Positions 19,193 through 30,225 are shown, numbered from the stretch's first letter. The stretch is DNA of 64,000 nucleotides from Cymbomonas tetramitiformis (GCA_001247695.2 LGRX02033435.1:1-64000); one strand, 5' to 3'. Translations and numbers: made by a program. Notes: generated by a model not told the origin, from the letters alone.

Positions 19193-19391
19193 GTGTGAGA
19201 TATATTGTTCAGCCAATATATCGGGTTCACTGTGAAAGGCTCGTACAAGTGTAAATTAGATGAAAGGTAAACGAATATATATTGAGTGGTTGTGACCTAG
19301 CTAGGTATGTCACCTAGTACTGTACGAGTACTAGTACAGCTGACCGGGAGTCAGGACCCCTTACGGTGGGCACAATATTGATTCCAGCACA
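19193..19391 (-). repeat. Diverged LTR fragment (minus orientation)
   Basis: On the minus strand it begins TGCTGGAATC, preceded by AGGGTGGTG (19392-19400), as in the gag-only element's 3' LTR junction. Its far end GAGATATATTGTTC resembles that LTR's end. It also shares GAGTACTAGTACAGC with the fragment at 19845-20494. No duplication or partner is clear. Confidence 0.4.
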
Positions 19392-19844
19392 CCACCCTAT
19401 GATTATACGTAGGATTGTTACTGGTGGCAGATAAAGGCACGCAGTCAAAGCAAGAGTGTATCGAAAACAACAAACAACAAGAAGCTGGAAACTGCTAGTG
19501 GGAGGCCTGTGCTTTCTGCCAGGGCGGTCCCATTCTAAAACTGCTGCTAGGATACCGCTTTCAGCTAAGTTCCTACAGCTCATCCCACAGCTACTCAGCC
19601 ACTTTCAAAGTGGTCCACAATGCTGCAGAGTTCACCAGAGTTGAAGAAGTTGTACATGTCAAAGATGTGCAACCAGAACCGGAGTCCAGAAGCCATGGTC
19701 CAGAACCAGTGTCTAGAAGCCACAGTCCGGAACCATAAGCCAGAACCAGATTCGTAGAAGAAATTTAGGAATCCAGAAATGTAAAAGTCAAAGTCCACGT
19801 CTGCCGAAACCGAATAAGCAAAAGGAATGGTAAAAAGAAAGGTG

Positions 19845-20494
19845 TTAGATATATAGTTTCAGCTATATATCGGGTTACGTTCAGAATGCTTACACTTTCC
19901 AATCGGTAAATAGACTAAGTGTCGGTTAACACTTAAAGGCGATCTTTCATACTGTATAGCTGATATTCGCAGGCTTGTGGGTAGAGCTCGCTAAAAGGAG
20001 TACAACTTTCGCGTTACTCGTCCATTTACGCCCATTTTGAAGTATGTAAGAGATGGGTGGCATACCTACTTGTGGTTGCGTCCCCGGGGTTTAAAATCAA
20101 TCCACACTATACGCAGCGTCGCAGGTTACACAAGTCATGGACGAGGCGTTTGCAATGGAGCAGAGAAAATTCCTTCTTTTCGGTTTGGACAACCGGTGAT
20201 ATTTGAGTGTGTGGTGACATTTCGCCAAAGAAATAGTTTCGCATATGTGTATACTCAATGGGGATACCATATACGCCTCACCGGGGTGCCTAATGCATCC
20301 ACAATGTGCCGAAACGTAACTACATGTACAATAGCTGATATTCATACTGTATTTCCCATATCGCCTTTTAAGTGTTAAGATAACGATAGCTCGGCTTACA
20401 GTATGCCGGAAACCCTAAACCTGTGACACCCGTACTGTATCGAGTACTAGTACAGCAAATATGAAAGTGACCCACGGGGCGTCACATCCAGCAC
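19845..20494 (-). repeat. Second diverged LTR fragment, split by a MITE
   Basis: Outer parts 19845-19929 and 20375-20494 match the layout of 19193-19391 (TATATATCGGGTT, then GTACTG...GAGTACTAGTACAGC, then TCCAGCA followed by CACCACCCT). The 445-bp MITE accounts for the extra length. Confidence 0.4.
19930..20374. mobile_element. TTAA-flanked MITE (piggyBac-like ends)
   Basis: Terminal inverted repeats begin CACTTAAAGGCGAT and, on the opposite strand, CACTTAAAAGGCGAT. TTAA is duplicated at 19926-19929 and 20375-20378. An inner inverted match (CATACTGTATAGCTGATATTC against GAATATCAGCTAT) lengthens the stem. No transposase is encoded. TTAA duplication is the piggyBac hallmark. Confidence 0.65.
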
Positions 20495-20499
20495 ACCAC

Positions 20500-20660
20500 C
20501 CTGTACCAAGGGCCGGTATCGATATTTTGATATCTTGATATATCGATATATCGGAAATATCATATCTCTCGATAGTTTTTTTGGAGTTATTCGCAGAAGA
20601 GAGGATATATATATATGTGATAGGGTATATATATATCTCACGGTAAGCAGTGTAACAGAA
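20500..20660. repeat. AT-rich palindromic tract
   Basis: GATATCTTGATATATCGATATATCGG and the (TA)n-like runs on either side form several overlapping self-complementary words. No gene. Confidence 0.5.
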
Positions 20661-20775
20661 TGGCAGGGGGCAGAGGTTCACTGTGTGCTAAGATGATATA
20701 AAATACTGAGCAGAGTGTTTTATGAGTCGAAAAGCTGTGACACGGTGACAGGTGACAACACAGGTCGAGGGGTGA

Positions 20776-21114
20776 ATGACGGGTGACCCACCGTCCCCCC
20801 TTCGCCATCCCGACTTTCCGAACCTGCTGGTATTTCCGTTTGCTGAAGTGTACACGTATTATTCAGTTACTTCTGACGATCTGGTTGAGATGGGACCTAA
20901 GTCTGGACAATTTGCGACTCAGTTTGTGTGCAGGATTACGAACAGTGATGGCACCGCCTGCGGCACGATACGCAACCTATTTCACGAGCTTGGGAAGTCA
21001 GTAAGCACGAGCAACCTGATCACGCACATTAGGCGCTATGCACATGCTATACACATGCCTCCAAACAATGAGCTAAATTTGCCCCACTCAGATGAGCAAA
21101 GAATGACTAAATGA
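20776..21114 (+). pseudogene. BED-finger-like remnant, possibly hAT-derived
   Basis: A 112-codon ORF includes FVCRITNSDGTACGTI followed by STSNLITHIRRYAHAIH. Two cysteines, then S-T-S-N-L-x-x-H and a distal H, is the BED zinc-finger layout found at the N-terminus of hAT transposases and derived host proteins. Spacing between the cysteines is longer than usual and nothing of the catalytic domain follows, so this is at best a fragment. Confidence 0.35.
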
Positions 21115-21287
21115 ACCAACAACCGAAAATATCCGAAAATCATGATTAAGCTAATCAAGTCTTGATTAGACCCGACAGGGCACTAATCACGTCTTGACTA
21201 GTCACGGGAGGGTACTATTCAAGTCTTGATTAATCACAGGACCCCACTAATCAAGTGTAATCATAGTATTCATGACGAGCCCTGCCT

Positions 21288-22010
21288 CAAACAGTCGCAT
21301 ATTGGCATGAGGCGTTTTGGGTTCGGGTTTTGATTTACCCAAAACTGCCTTGCAGAATTGGAGTTGTCGTGCACCCCAACTCACGAAACCTGGCAGATAT
21401 ATTCATAACAATATTATGAATATATCCCGTCAGTTTCAGGCCATACCTTGGAGCATACTTCAAACAGTCGCATATTGGCATGCGGCGTTTTGGGTTTGGG
21501 TTTTGATTTACCCAAACCCAAAACTGCCTTGCAGAATTGGAGTTGTCGTGCACCCCAACTCACGAAACCTGGCAGATATATTCATAACAATGTTTTGAAT
21601 ATATCCTGGAAGTTTCAGGTCATACCTTGGAGCATACTTCAAACAGTCGCATATTGGCATGAGGCGTTTTGGGTTTTGATTTACCCAAACCCAAAACTGC
21701 CTTGCAGAATTGGAGTTGTCGTGCACTCCAACTCACGAAACCTGGCAGATATATTCATAACAATATTATGAATATATCCTGGAAGTTTCAGGTCATACCT
21801 TGGAGCATACTTCAAACAGTCGCATATTGGCATGAGGCGTTTTGGGTTTTGATTTACCCAAACCCAAAACTGCCTTGCAGAATTGGAGTTGTCGTGCACT
21901 CCAACTCACGAAACCTGGCAGATATATTCATAACAATATTATGAATATATCCTGGAAGTTGCAGGGCCTGCCGTCAAGTATGCTTCAAACAGTCGCATCT
22001 TGACAAGAGG
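21288..22010 (+). repeat. ~173-bp tandem repeat, about four units
   Basis: Copies of CAAACAGTCGCAT begin at 21288, 21461, 21640, 21813 and 21985 (periods 173, 179, 173, 172). Each unit contains two perfect-looking palindromic arms, around TTTTGGGTTTGGG...CCCAAACCCAAAA and GATATATTCATAA...TTATGAATATATC, so each can fold into two hairpins. The short ORFs seen on both strands are by-products. Confidence 0.85.
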
Positions 22011-22260
22011 CGTTTTGGGTTTAGATTTATCCTCTTGTCAAGATGTGACCGTTTCGAGCGTACTCGACGGCATGCCCTGAAACTTACGGGATATATTCAT
22101 AATATTGATACGAGCATATCCCGTAAGTTTCTTGCGCTAAACCGCACGAAACCCCTCAGCTGCAATGAATTAGTCGACCCTATCTTGAACCGCATCGGCT
22201 TAGCTTGCAGTCGCGACTGCAAACGAAGCTGATGCGGTTGCGGATGGGGTCGATCAAGAG
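22011..22260. repeat. Cluster of further inverted repeats
   Basis: Three successive imperfect stems are visible: TCTTGACAAGAGG/CCTCTTGTCAAGA (from about 21999), a GGGATATATTCATAA... arm, and a CGACCCTATC/GGTCG-type arm around the palindrome TTGCAGTCGCGACTGCAA. They continue the fold-back character of the preceding array. Confidence 0.6.
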
Positions 22261-22696
22261 CTCAAAAGAAAGGTATTCGCCTTGTGAGTACATGTATATT
22301 CGTTGCGAACGTTGAAAAAAATTGCACTTCATGTAACGTGATTAAATTCACAAGGGGGTGTGCCTGCAGTAGCGCAACAAAGTATCTAGGTTATCGGCGG
22401 GCAGCCGATAACCTAGATTTCCATACTTAATAAGTAACAAACGGCACTCCCCTCGACTGCAATATTTTACCGCTGCGATATTTCCTCTGTTCTTCAGAGC
22501 AATTCCGCCCCGTTTCGTGACGTGGCAGTCGTCGTCTGCGAGCTGCACTGTGTACACAGCGAAGAAACTTGAATTAAATCTGTGAAATCTCCACCATGGA
22601 AAGGTTTTAATCGTCCGTTATCAGCGACGCGCCATTTGGCAGAATCCAAATAAAATGTCGCTTTTTTGACAGTGGCTCAGAAAAGGGTGTGAGGAG
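22261..22696. other. Spacer before Gypsy-1
   Basis: Holds the perfect stem CTAGGTTATCGGC/GCCGATAACCTAG near 22,388-22,416. No gag-like reading frame is present, so the Gypsy-1 remnant lacks a recognisable gag here. Confidence 0.5.
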
Positions 22697-23551
22697 ATGA
22701 TACCATCCGACATGGCCTGGTTCCGTCGCAGTCCGGTATGCTTTACTGTCTGCAACGATGACTCAAGGAAATCCATACTGGTCATGAATCAGCGCACAGG
22801 AACCTACATGATCCTAAAAATCATAATTATCGATACAGGCTCCATGCTGTTCGTGATGAACCAAATTCTTGTCACTCAGCTAGGCATGATCACCACGTTG
22901 GGCAAGGCCAGCATTGACACCAGCCTAGGCAGCCAAGGCACCCAGCAGCACAGACAATGGGGTCCAGGCGAGATGATGCTGGTCATATGCCCAGGTACCA
23001 CACACGAGATGATACTAGCCGATGTCACAGGCATTAGCCCTTGCTCAGCAGTGAACTTCGACGTACTGCTCTCAGTGGACGTGTTGCACGCAATGTCAGC
23101 CGGTATACTCCCTGCAACCCCTCACCGGGACGCAGCTTTGGTATTCCATCCCCACAACCAGCAAGGTGATTTTGACACCAAAGCTTACATCCCTATCCGC
23201 GCTCTCAATAAGACCAACAACCACAACAACGGCAGCCATTTCATTGCAACCCCCAGCTGGAACGAGCCCGTCAACCCGCGCCAAGACGACACCCCGCCCG
23301 CACATCATACACCGCACCTACCAGCCAGGCGTCACCAGGCGCCATCCAACACGCGCTGGGGCGCACTCTTCCGCGTCGCTTGGGCCGCCATTGCCATCGC
23401 GTCTCTGCTCCAGCCGGCAACCGGAGCTCTCGTGGAGGTGGAATGGGCAGACATCAGTCCGGCAAACGCCCTGCCCGTGGTCGCCCTCCTGTGGGGCCTG
23501 TTCGCCGTAATCATCAGAATCTGCGGCGTCGCCCTCGTCAGACGCACGTAG
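22697..23551 (+). CDS. Gypsy-1 protease segment with membrane tail
   Basis: 284 codons. IIIDTGSMLFVM near residue 45 is a retroviral-type aspartic protease active site (D-T-G-S), with the second half at VNFDVLLSVDVLHAM. The C-terminal 60 residues are strongly hydrophobic in two blocks (WAAIAIASLLQ and VVALLWGLFAVIIRICGVALV). The frame ends at TAG (23549-23551) but is open beyond it to about 24190, so the stop is probably a nonsense mutation (CAG to TAG would suffice). No gag precedes it. Confidence 0.65.
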   Translation: MIPSDMAWFRRSPVCFTVCNDDSRKSILVMNQRTGTYMILKIIIIDTGSMLFVMNQILVTQLGMITTLGKASIDTSLGSQGTQQHRQWGPGEMMLVICPGTTHEMILADVTGISPCSAVNFDVLLSVDVLHAMSAGILPATPHRDAALVFHPHNQQGDFDTKAYIPIRALNKTNNHNNGSHFIATPSWNEPVNPRQDDTPPAHHTPHLPARRHQAPSNTRWGALFRVAWAAIAIASLLQPATGALVEVEWADISPANALPVVALLWGLFAVIIRICGVALVRRT

Positions 23552-25553
23552 GTCAGACACGCGCTGCCAGACGCGCAGACTGCGGCATCCCTGTGCGAAT
23601 CACCACCGCTTACGCCCACCAGCGACTCCCGCAACCCCATGCAGGAACGTAACGACTCCCACCTGTCAGCCGATGCGGTACATAATATCTTCGACACCCT
23701 GAGCCGCACTCACCGTGGCCCCGCCAACCAGGAGAACCTGCAGCCTGCACGCGCTCGGGCAACCACGCGCGCAATACGCCGCACTCAACCGCTCACCTTT
23801 GCCGAAAGCATGCACGACTGCCCATGCGTCTGGATGACCATCCAACGTCCACGCCATTCCTACAAGCCCGCGCGTTGCATTGTGTCTGGACACCGCAACG
23901 ACCTCGTGGTCGCAGGACGCAAACCATGCCAGCACATGCCCTACGACCACCAGCGCAAGACGTGCAACCTTATGATGATTAACACCGTCAAGGTACGCAG
24001 TGGGTTCGAGCCAATGACCTTGCAGCAGTTCATCGACAACCTGTACCAATGGGCACCGACGCCGCCTCTCAACCGTCCACAGTCACGCGCGCAACATGCG
24101 CGCAGCCCCTTCCCACAACTACGCACGTGGCGTTCGCGTCGACAACCGCCAACCCACAGCAGAAGTCGCCACAGCTGTCGACGCCCCTGACGAACCTGTC
24201 CCTGTGGCACACCCCGCCTCCACCTACAGGACGCACCGTCGTGCACGACGCGCCGCGGCACCTGGGACACCGCGTTCCAGCTTCTCCTACATGGGTCGGG
24301 CGCTGGCCGTCATCATATGCTGCTCATGCAACACTGCCTCAGCCGCACAGATCGACAACGCGCCCATCAGTGGCTACATCACCCAGTCGCTCAGCAACAA
24401 CACTTGGTGCGGGACAGCAATATTCGTGGTTGTGAGCACAGCCATCACGTGGTGGCGCAGACGCAGCGCAGGCCCAGCCGTCAACCAAACCTCCTTCACC
24501 CGTCCGCCATCAGCACCTTTCTCACAATCACCAGTGTGCTCCTCGCCCTCACCTACACCCAACACACAGCTTCACACGCCTTATCAGCAGTACCAGCAGA
24601 CCCTACGCCTCACACCGCAGTCCCAATGCTGGGGGGGTATTATGTCAATTTCAATCCCAGAGCATGGATCGTCAGTTGCACTCATGACATGTCCTATGAC
24701 CCTTCTCGATAGGGAAACAGGACACCTGCCATCAGATGCAGACAGCAGCAACAGCACAATGACCACAAAAATGGGCAGACAGAGCAGCCTGTATCAAGAT
24801 CTATACCCTTGTACGGTGGGCGCTGCCCAAGTGGTGCAGGTGGGGGCCAGCACGCTGGTCACCATGATGGCGTTGGTCGAGCGCAAAGAGCAGGTGGCGT
24901 GGATGACCCTGTACGTGCTGGCTTCTTCAACTATGGTGAATGGCGGGATCCCGACTGCCATCACCGCCAGTGATACAGCAGCTACGTACGCTACTGACTG
25001 CAATCATGGGTGGCGTTGCGTGGGTAACACAAAGCGCCATACCTTAGTCCATCGTCATGCTAGACACGCAGCAACACATCACAAGTCACATCAGTGTCGC
25101 CGCGCTTACAGTAGTATGTTGGACATGGAAGCAGCTCGGCAGATGTCGCAGATGTTCGTCACGAACCTCTCGGCGCTGTCATGACTAGCTCGGAAATCCC
25201 TGAACGCCCGGGTGAAGTGGGCCTTCACCCAGGCCTGGGGACCTGTGCCCAAGTCTGCAGGAAGGCGCAACCTGCGGGCTTCCACAAGAGCCAGCGCGGT
25301 CATACACAAGCTGGTCTCGGCCTAGATTAGCAGGACCAGTGAAGTATGCCACTACGCCATCATGAACACCGCCACGCTCTTCAACACCCAACCCTACAAT
25401 GTTGGCCACGCTGTAGTGGCCCTAACGACAGTTCTCGTCAAGGAAACGGCTCGTCACATCCCACCGTATCTGTGGGGCGCGATAGCCGTTATGCTCACGG
25501 GTCACGTATAGCGCCAGTTCTGCCTTGCCAACACCAGTGCCACACTGCGCTTC
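23552..25553 (+). pseudogene. Gypsy-1 linker between protease and RT, with hydrophobic segments
   Basis: Coding character alternates between two frames (23552-24190, then 24096-25184 and its in-frame continuation). The second frame is interrupted by TGA (25182), TAG (about 25323) and TAG (25509). Hydrophobic blocks occur at about 24289-24345, 24414-24452 and 25395-25505. The stretch between stops is rich in basic and small residues. I recognise no domain. It lies where a Ty3 element normally has little sequence. Confidence 0.45.
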
Positions 25554-26800
25554 GTGGTTATCAACCCCACGGAGGACGTCCGGGACAGCCGCTTCAAGCG
25601 TTCATCCAGGCGCAGGACACCGCGCAACAGAGGCACACCGACGTGCCATCATCAACAGCGTGCTGCCAGCAGTCGGCGAACCAGGATGCGGGCACGCCAG
25701 CGGCGAACCCCACACAGCAAGAAACGTGGCCGTCCACGACACGCTTACAACGCGAGCCAGGGAGGAGCAGCACGATCTTTCACAGCGCAGGCAGGCGACG
25801 TGGACAGCTCCATACCACTGTGCAGAGAGGACGATGTGGAAGCGCTGCACTGCCTGGACGCGGAGCTAAACGTCATTATGGGACCCCAGGCTGGGTTTGA
25901 AGGCGAAGGCGCCTGGTCCGACGAAAAGTGGAACGCCCTACACAGTATGCTCAGGCGAACGAACGGCTTCATGGCAATAACAGCCACCGATTTACCTGGA
26001 TACACCGGGGAGATCGGCAAGTTTGACATCCCCTTCAAGGACGAGAGCACCTCACATCATCACAAGCCGCGCCGCTTATCACCAGTAGAACGTGGTCTGA
26101 TTGGCGATCATTTCAACAAGCTACTGGAAGCTGACATCATCGGCAAAGCCCCTAAGTACTGCGACAACACATGCAACGTGGTGGTCGCTATGAAAAATGC
26201 GCTGGACGGCTCCTGGACTGACACGCGCGTGACACTGGACCTGAGGGGCATCAACGAGCTTTCGCTCAAAGACCGCAAACCGCCAAGATCACCTGAAGAC
26301 CTGTCCCACGACATTGGGAAGGACCAGTACATCACTAAATTGGACCTTCGCAGCGGTCTTCGCCAGATTGTCCTGACGGACGATGCTTCCTTGAAGACTT
26401 GCTTCTGGTGGGCGCGAGAAGGGGCGGCACCTGAGCAATATGTGTACAAGCGTATGCCCTTCGGCAGCACCAACAGCACGCTCGGCCGCGTTCGGCAGGG
26501 CGATCGAGCACGAACTGAGGGGACTCAACTGCGCGAAGGTATACTGTGACGACATCCTGATCACGTCGCCTACAGCTCAGCAGCATATCGCAGACCTGGA
26601 GGCTACCATGGAACGACTGAGCAAGGTGGGCCTGCGCGGCCATCCTGGCAAGTCCGTATTCGCCGCTGGGGGTTGCGAGTTCCTTGGGTTTTGCTGCGTC
26701 GCGGACAACTCTCACCGCACCAAGCTAAAGTTGCCGCCATTCGCGACCTTCCAACGCCTACCGACGTGCGCGGCGTGCGCGCTGTGCTGGGGTTCATGAA
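25554..26800 (+). pseudogene. Gypsy-1 reverse transcriptase, two frameshifts
   Basis: RT landmarks occur in order: the N-terminal region ERGLIGDHFNKLLEADII, then VTLDLRGIN, then ITKLDLRSGLRQI, then YVYKRMPFGSTNS. The frame then switches at about 26,480-26,530 to one reading VYCDDILITS (YCDD active site) and LGFCCV, and near 26,680 switches again into the RNase H frame. Order and motifs are Ty3/gypsy. The two shifts show decay or assembly error. Confidence 0.85.
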
Positions 26801-27929
26801 ATTTTATCGGAACATGGCAGCGCGCATCGGGAAAGAAGACTACTCCACAATGGCCTGGCCGCTGAACTGTCTACTCAGAAAGGGCAACGAGAACATCAAG
26901 GCCGTGTGGGGCAAGGAGCACGACGACGCGCTCGCACAGCTCAAGAAGCGACTCATCGAGCCAGGCATAGTCGTGCATGCCTACGACCCCCAAAAGTCAT
27001 TGTACCTCATGACTGACTGGTCCGGCGTCGGCATATCAGCCATCTTGGGCCAGAAGGACGACGAAGGACAGGGCGTGATCATTGCCGCGACCAGCCGCAC
27101 GTTGTCGCGTTCAGAGGTGCAGTACAGCAGCTTCTACGGGGAAGCCCTGACCGTTGTGTATGGAGTACGGACATTCCGACATTATTTGCACGGCGTCAGA
27201 TTCACTCTCATCACCGACCACAAGCCACTGACCTGGCTGCAGCGATCTCAAACGCTGACAGGTATGCATCTGCGCTGGCAGGTGTCGCTGCAAGAGTTCG
27301 AATACGAATTCGTCATTGTGCACCGTGTCGGGAGCAGCCACACCAACGCCGATGTGCTATCCCGCTATCCGCGAGATTCCTGCCTCGATCCCACCGGGGC
27401 CAGCCTGGACTCCATGGTCAACCAGCGATCGCTGCTTACAGCAAGCACTTTTGCGTGCCTGTGCGCAAGGCATCCACGCGACGCCGCCCACGACACCATG
27501 CCAACCGCAGTCTCCGCCGCATCATGGCAGTATGAGCGTCGTATGGGCAGCCGTGACCGCGACCCATGCACTGGCGAAGATTTGGTCGCCCACCACATGG
27601 GAGACTATTGGGCGTGCCACAGCACCTACGCAGACCTCGATGAGGAACGCGACGATAGCCTGTGGTCCGATGTTTGCGAATGGGTCGCCCAGCACAGTGC
27701 GCGCTACCAGCACGTGACCAACGAGCCCACGCGTGTACTCGACAACAACATGAAGGAGGACAGAGTAATCAGCCTGAACACTCAACCAGTCCCACGCCTC
27801 ACAGTCACCAGCATGCACAAAAGCGGGGCAGTGGTAGTGGAACTGTGCGCGGGCATTGATATGCTCCGGCTTAGAGGCATACCTGGTCACGGGCGGCAAT
27901 GTCAATCGCTACATATACTGCGACAATAA
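26673..27929 (+). pseudogene. Gypsy-1 RT thumb, RNase H and first methyltransferase motif
   Basis: Continues RT (VLGFMKFYRNMAARIG, connection KKRLIEPGIVVHAYDP) into RNase H: LYLMTDWSGVGISAIL, YGEALTVVYGVRTFRHYL, LITDHKPLTWLQ, GSSHTNADVLSRYP. After about 180 low-homology residues comes VVVELCAGID, which matches C5-methyltransferase motif I (the SAM-binding F-x-G-x-x pattern). Just after this motif the homology passes to the +1 frame (27856 onward), so a single-base change splits the methyltransferase. Confidence 0.85.
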
Positions 27930-28953
27930 CCCTACGAGTCAACGGACAGCGCAATACCGCTTGACGAGCTTGCACAACCAGTATCCCTCGCAGCTACCAT
28001 TGGACGCCCTCCAGGGCGCCTTCACCACCCTACCTAACGACCTACGACAGATAACACCCCACCACCTTGCCAACTTGGCCGCAGATGACGAATACGTGTT
28101 TGCCATGGTAGGTACGGAATGTCAGGACCTCTCATCAGCCGGTTCCCTGCAAGGCCTTCAAGGCAAACACTCCTCGATGTTGTACGACGTCGTCAACGTG
28201 CTAGGCCAGCTGCAGCGCTTGATGGGCCAGCACAGATTCATTTACTCGATTGAGTGCGTCGCCGCCCAGCACAACTTTAACAGCCGCGAAGTAAGAGAAA
28301 TTATGCACCCGCGCATGTGCTCTATGATAGGTATCGCCATTACCATCGACGCCGCGCAAATGGGCGCGCGTGCCCACCGCCTAAGAAACCACTGGTCCAA
28401 CATGGCATGCCCAATCAGCGCCCAGCAAGTGTTGACAGCGGTGGAACGCGACCCCAATCGCCTTGTCAGTGATATCTTGGATCCTGGACGCACGGAGCGC
28501 CCGGCAGCCTGCGACACGGCGCGCAGCCAGTATCGCTGCAACGTCCAGGGGGAGCCTATGCGAGCATGGTCAACTATGATGTCTTTTCCAGAATCTTACC
28601 AATTCCGTGGCGATGGCAAAGGCACGGTGTGGGACGAAACCACCCAAACATGGGGTCCGCCCACTCCGGAAGAGAAGGAACGCGCCATGGGCTTCCAGAC
28701 GGGAGCCACCGAGGCACCCGGCGTCACAGCGAGACAACGAGGCGAAATGCTGGGTAGAGCATTCGATGTACGTGCCGTCTCGCGGATTATGGCTACGTGC
28801 TATTTGCTCAACAAAACCACGACAGCTCACTTCCAGCAGTGCTCCATGGGCAGCATGGCCGAATACAGCCTGCGCTCCCCAGCTAACGCCGCGTCGCCGC
28901 CGATAGTTCCCAAGGCGCTGATGACACTAACGCCATCCCCTCCTCTGTTCTGA
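27856..28953 (+). CDS. DNMT3-like C5-cytosine methyltransferase domain inside Gypsy-1
   Basis: With motif I just upstream, this frame gives the DNMT3 order. GLEAYLVTGGNVNRYIYCDN corresponds to the segment after motif I. GTECQDLSSAG is motif IV, with the nucleophile Cys at codon 28120-28122, residue 89; the usual P before C is E here. YSIECVAA is motif VI (E-N-V pattern, E kept, N replaced by C). RAHRLRNHW is motif VIII (A-H-R-x-R). EERAMGFQTG-like text (KERAMGFQTG) fits the DNMT3 ERVFGFP region, and RQRGEMLGRAFDVRAVSRI fits motifs IX-X (R-Q-R-x-x-L-G-x-x). The enzyme type transfers methyl from SAM to cytosine C5. It sits between RNase H and integrase. The changes in motifs IV and VI leave activity uncertain. 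It ends at TGA. Confidence 0.85.
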   Translation: MICSGLEAYLVTGGNVNRYIYCDNNPTSQRTAQYRLTSLHNQYPSQLPLDALQGAFTTLPNDLRQITPHHLANLAADDEYVFAMVGTECQDLSSAGSLQGLQGKHSSMLYDVVNVLGQLQRLMGQHRFIYSIECVAAQHNFNSREVREIMHPRMCSMIGIAITIDAAQMGARAHRLRNHWSNMACPISAQQVLTAVERDPNRLVSDILDPGRTERPAACDTARSQYRCNVQGEPMRAWSTMMSFPESYQFRGDGKGTVWDETTQTWGPPTPEEKERAMGFQTGATEAPGVTARQRGEMLGRAFDVRAVSRIMATCYLLNKTTTAHFQQCSMGSMAEYSLRSPANAASPPIVPKALMTLTPSPPLF

Positions 28954-29153
28954 CGCAGTGGACCCAGTCACTACACGCAGCCTGAAACAACGCACAGGTG
29001 AACTCCGCAACCTTACGCTGGCTTTATGACAAAGGCGCGACCCCATCACTGATGGAGGCCGCTCAGCGCCACGTGCCCACAGAGTCCTGGCAAGCACCAT
29101 ATCGCGGAGCAGGCTTATGAGCAAAGGTCAACTCAGCACCCTTCCGGCCACGC
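28954..29153 (+). other. Gypsy-1 connector to integrase
   Basis: No continuous frame is convincing here. It probably contains another frame change between the methyltransferase and integrase. Confidence 0.4.
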
Positions 29154-30221
29154 ATGACGCCATCCAACCCGCGCAGTTTGTCCGATCCGGCACCATCGCC
29201 CACGCCGCAGGCGCAGCAAACTCCCATTATGTCAAAAGTCGCGATACCGCGCCAGATTTACCCGCAGCAGGCCACCCGCTGTGCCTCACCGCAGCCCTCA
29301 GCGCTGCAGCCGGAGCACGGGAAACCTGCGAACCTACTACCGACGGGCGACGCCATGATACAGTGGTTGCAAGGCAAGCGTATTGGCAGTCCCGAAGAGC
29401 AGCAGGCCGCATCCCTTCGCGCCAGACATTATGCTCTGGAGGAGAGCACCCTGGTCAGAATTTAACCAAACGGTGCTAGAAAACCGGTGCCCCCCGTCGA
29501 CCAGCGAGCACGCATCGTGCGACAGATGCACGAACGCCTTGGTCACTTCGGGCGCCGACGCACCGCCGCTATGGTAAGGGACGCGTTTTACTGGCCCGAT
29601 GTGATACGCACCTGCGTCGAGGTGGTGAGCACCTGCGACGCATGCGCCCGTTATCGCGCGCACTTTGACAACCATGCGCCCCACCTCAACCCCTTGGAAG
29701 TCAAAGGAATGTACTACCGTTTTCCCACAGACCTCGCCCGCATGCCACGCAAGGCCAAGTGCAACTACCAGTGGGTGATGGTCGTGGTCGAGCACTTCAC
29801 CAATTACGTCTGCTTCATCCCGCTGCAGTCTAAGGAGCCTTCTGAGACAGCGCAGGCCTTCGCCTTGCATATCATCGCGCGATTCGGCTGCCCTGCGGAG
29901 GTACTCACGGACAATGGTGGAGAATGGGAGAAAGACTTCGCCCAGCTGCTAAATGACCACTTCATTGACCACCGCACTACATTCCCTTCCCACCCGCAAA
30001 GTAACGGACTTAGCGAGAGAATCGTGCAGATGGTTAAGGCATCCCTGACCAAAGCCTGCGCGCGGGCCGGATCTATCGATCATCGGGAAACCTTTCTCCC
30101 CTGGATCATGCTGGGCTATAACGCCACCCCCCAGGAGTCCACCAGACTATCCCCATACAAACTGGTGTACGCCCAACGACCAACACTGCCGCCAGCTATC
30201 AATCAAAGAGCGCATCAATGA
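29154..30221 (+). pseudogene. Gypsy-1 integrase
   Basis: The frame holds a pre-integrase segment (MIQWLQGKRIGSPEEQQAA...RARHYALEESTLVRI), a TAA at about 29463, and then, in the same frame, the zinc finger (HERLGHFGRRRT ... CDACARY) and catalytic core: FPTDLARMP, VLTDNGGEW and NGLSERIVQM carry D, D and E. The frame ends at 30221. The typical continuation, IAQHRQTERYAQVRSGKYLPQ, is readable in the adjacent frame to about 30,390, where similarity to the element stops abruptly at an inversion or junction. Confidence 0.85.
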
Positions 30222-30225
30222 GCCG

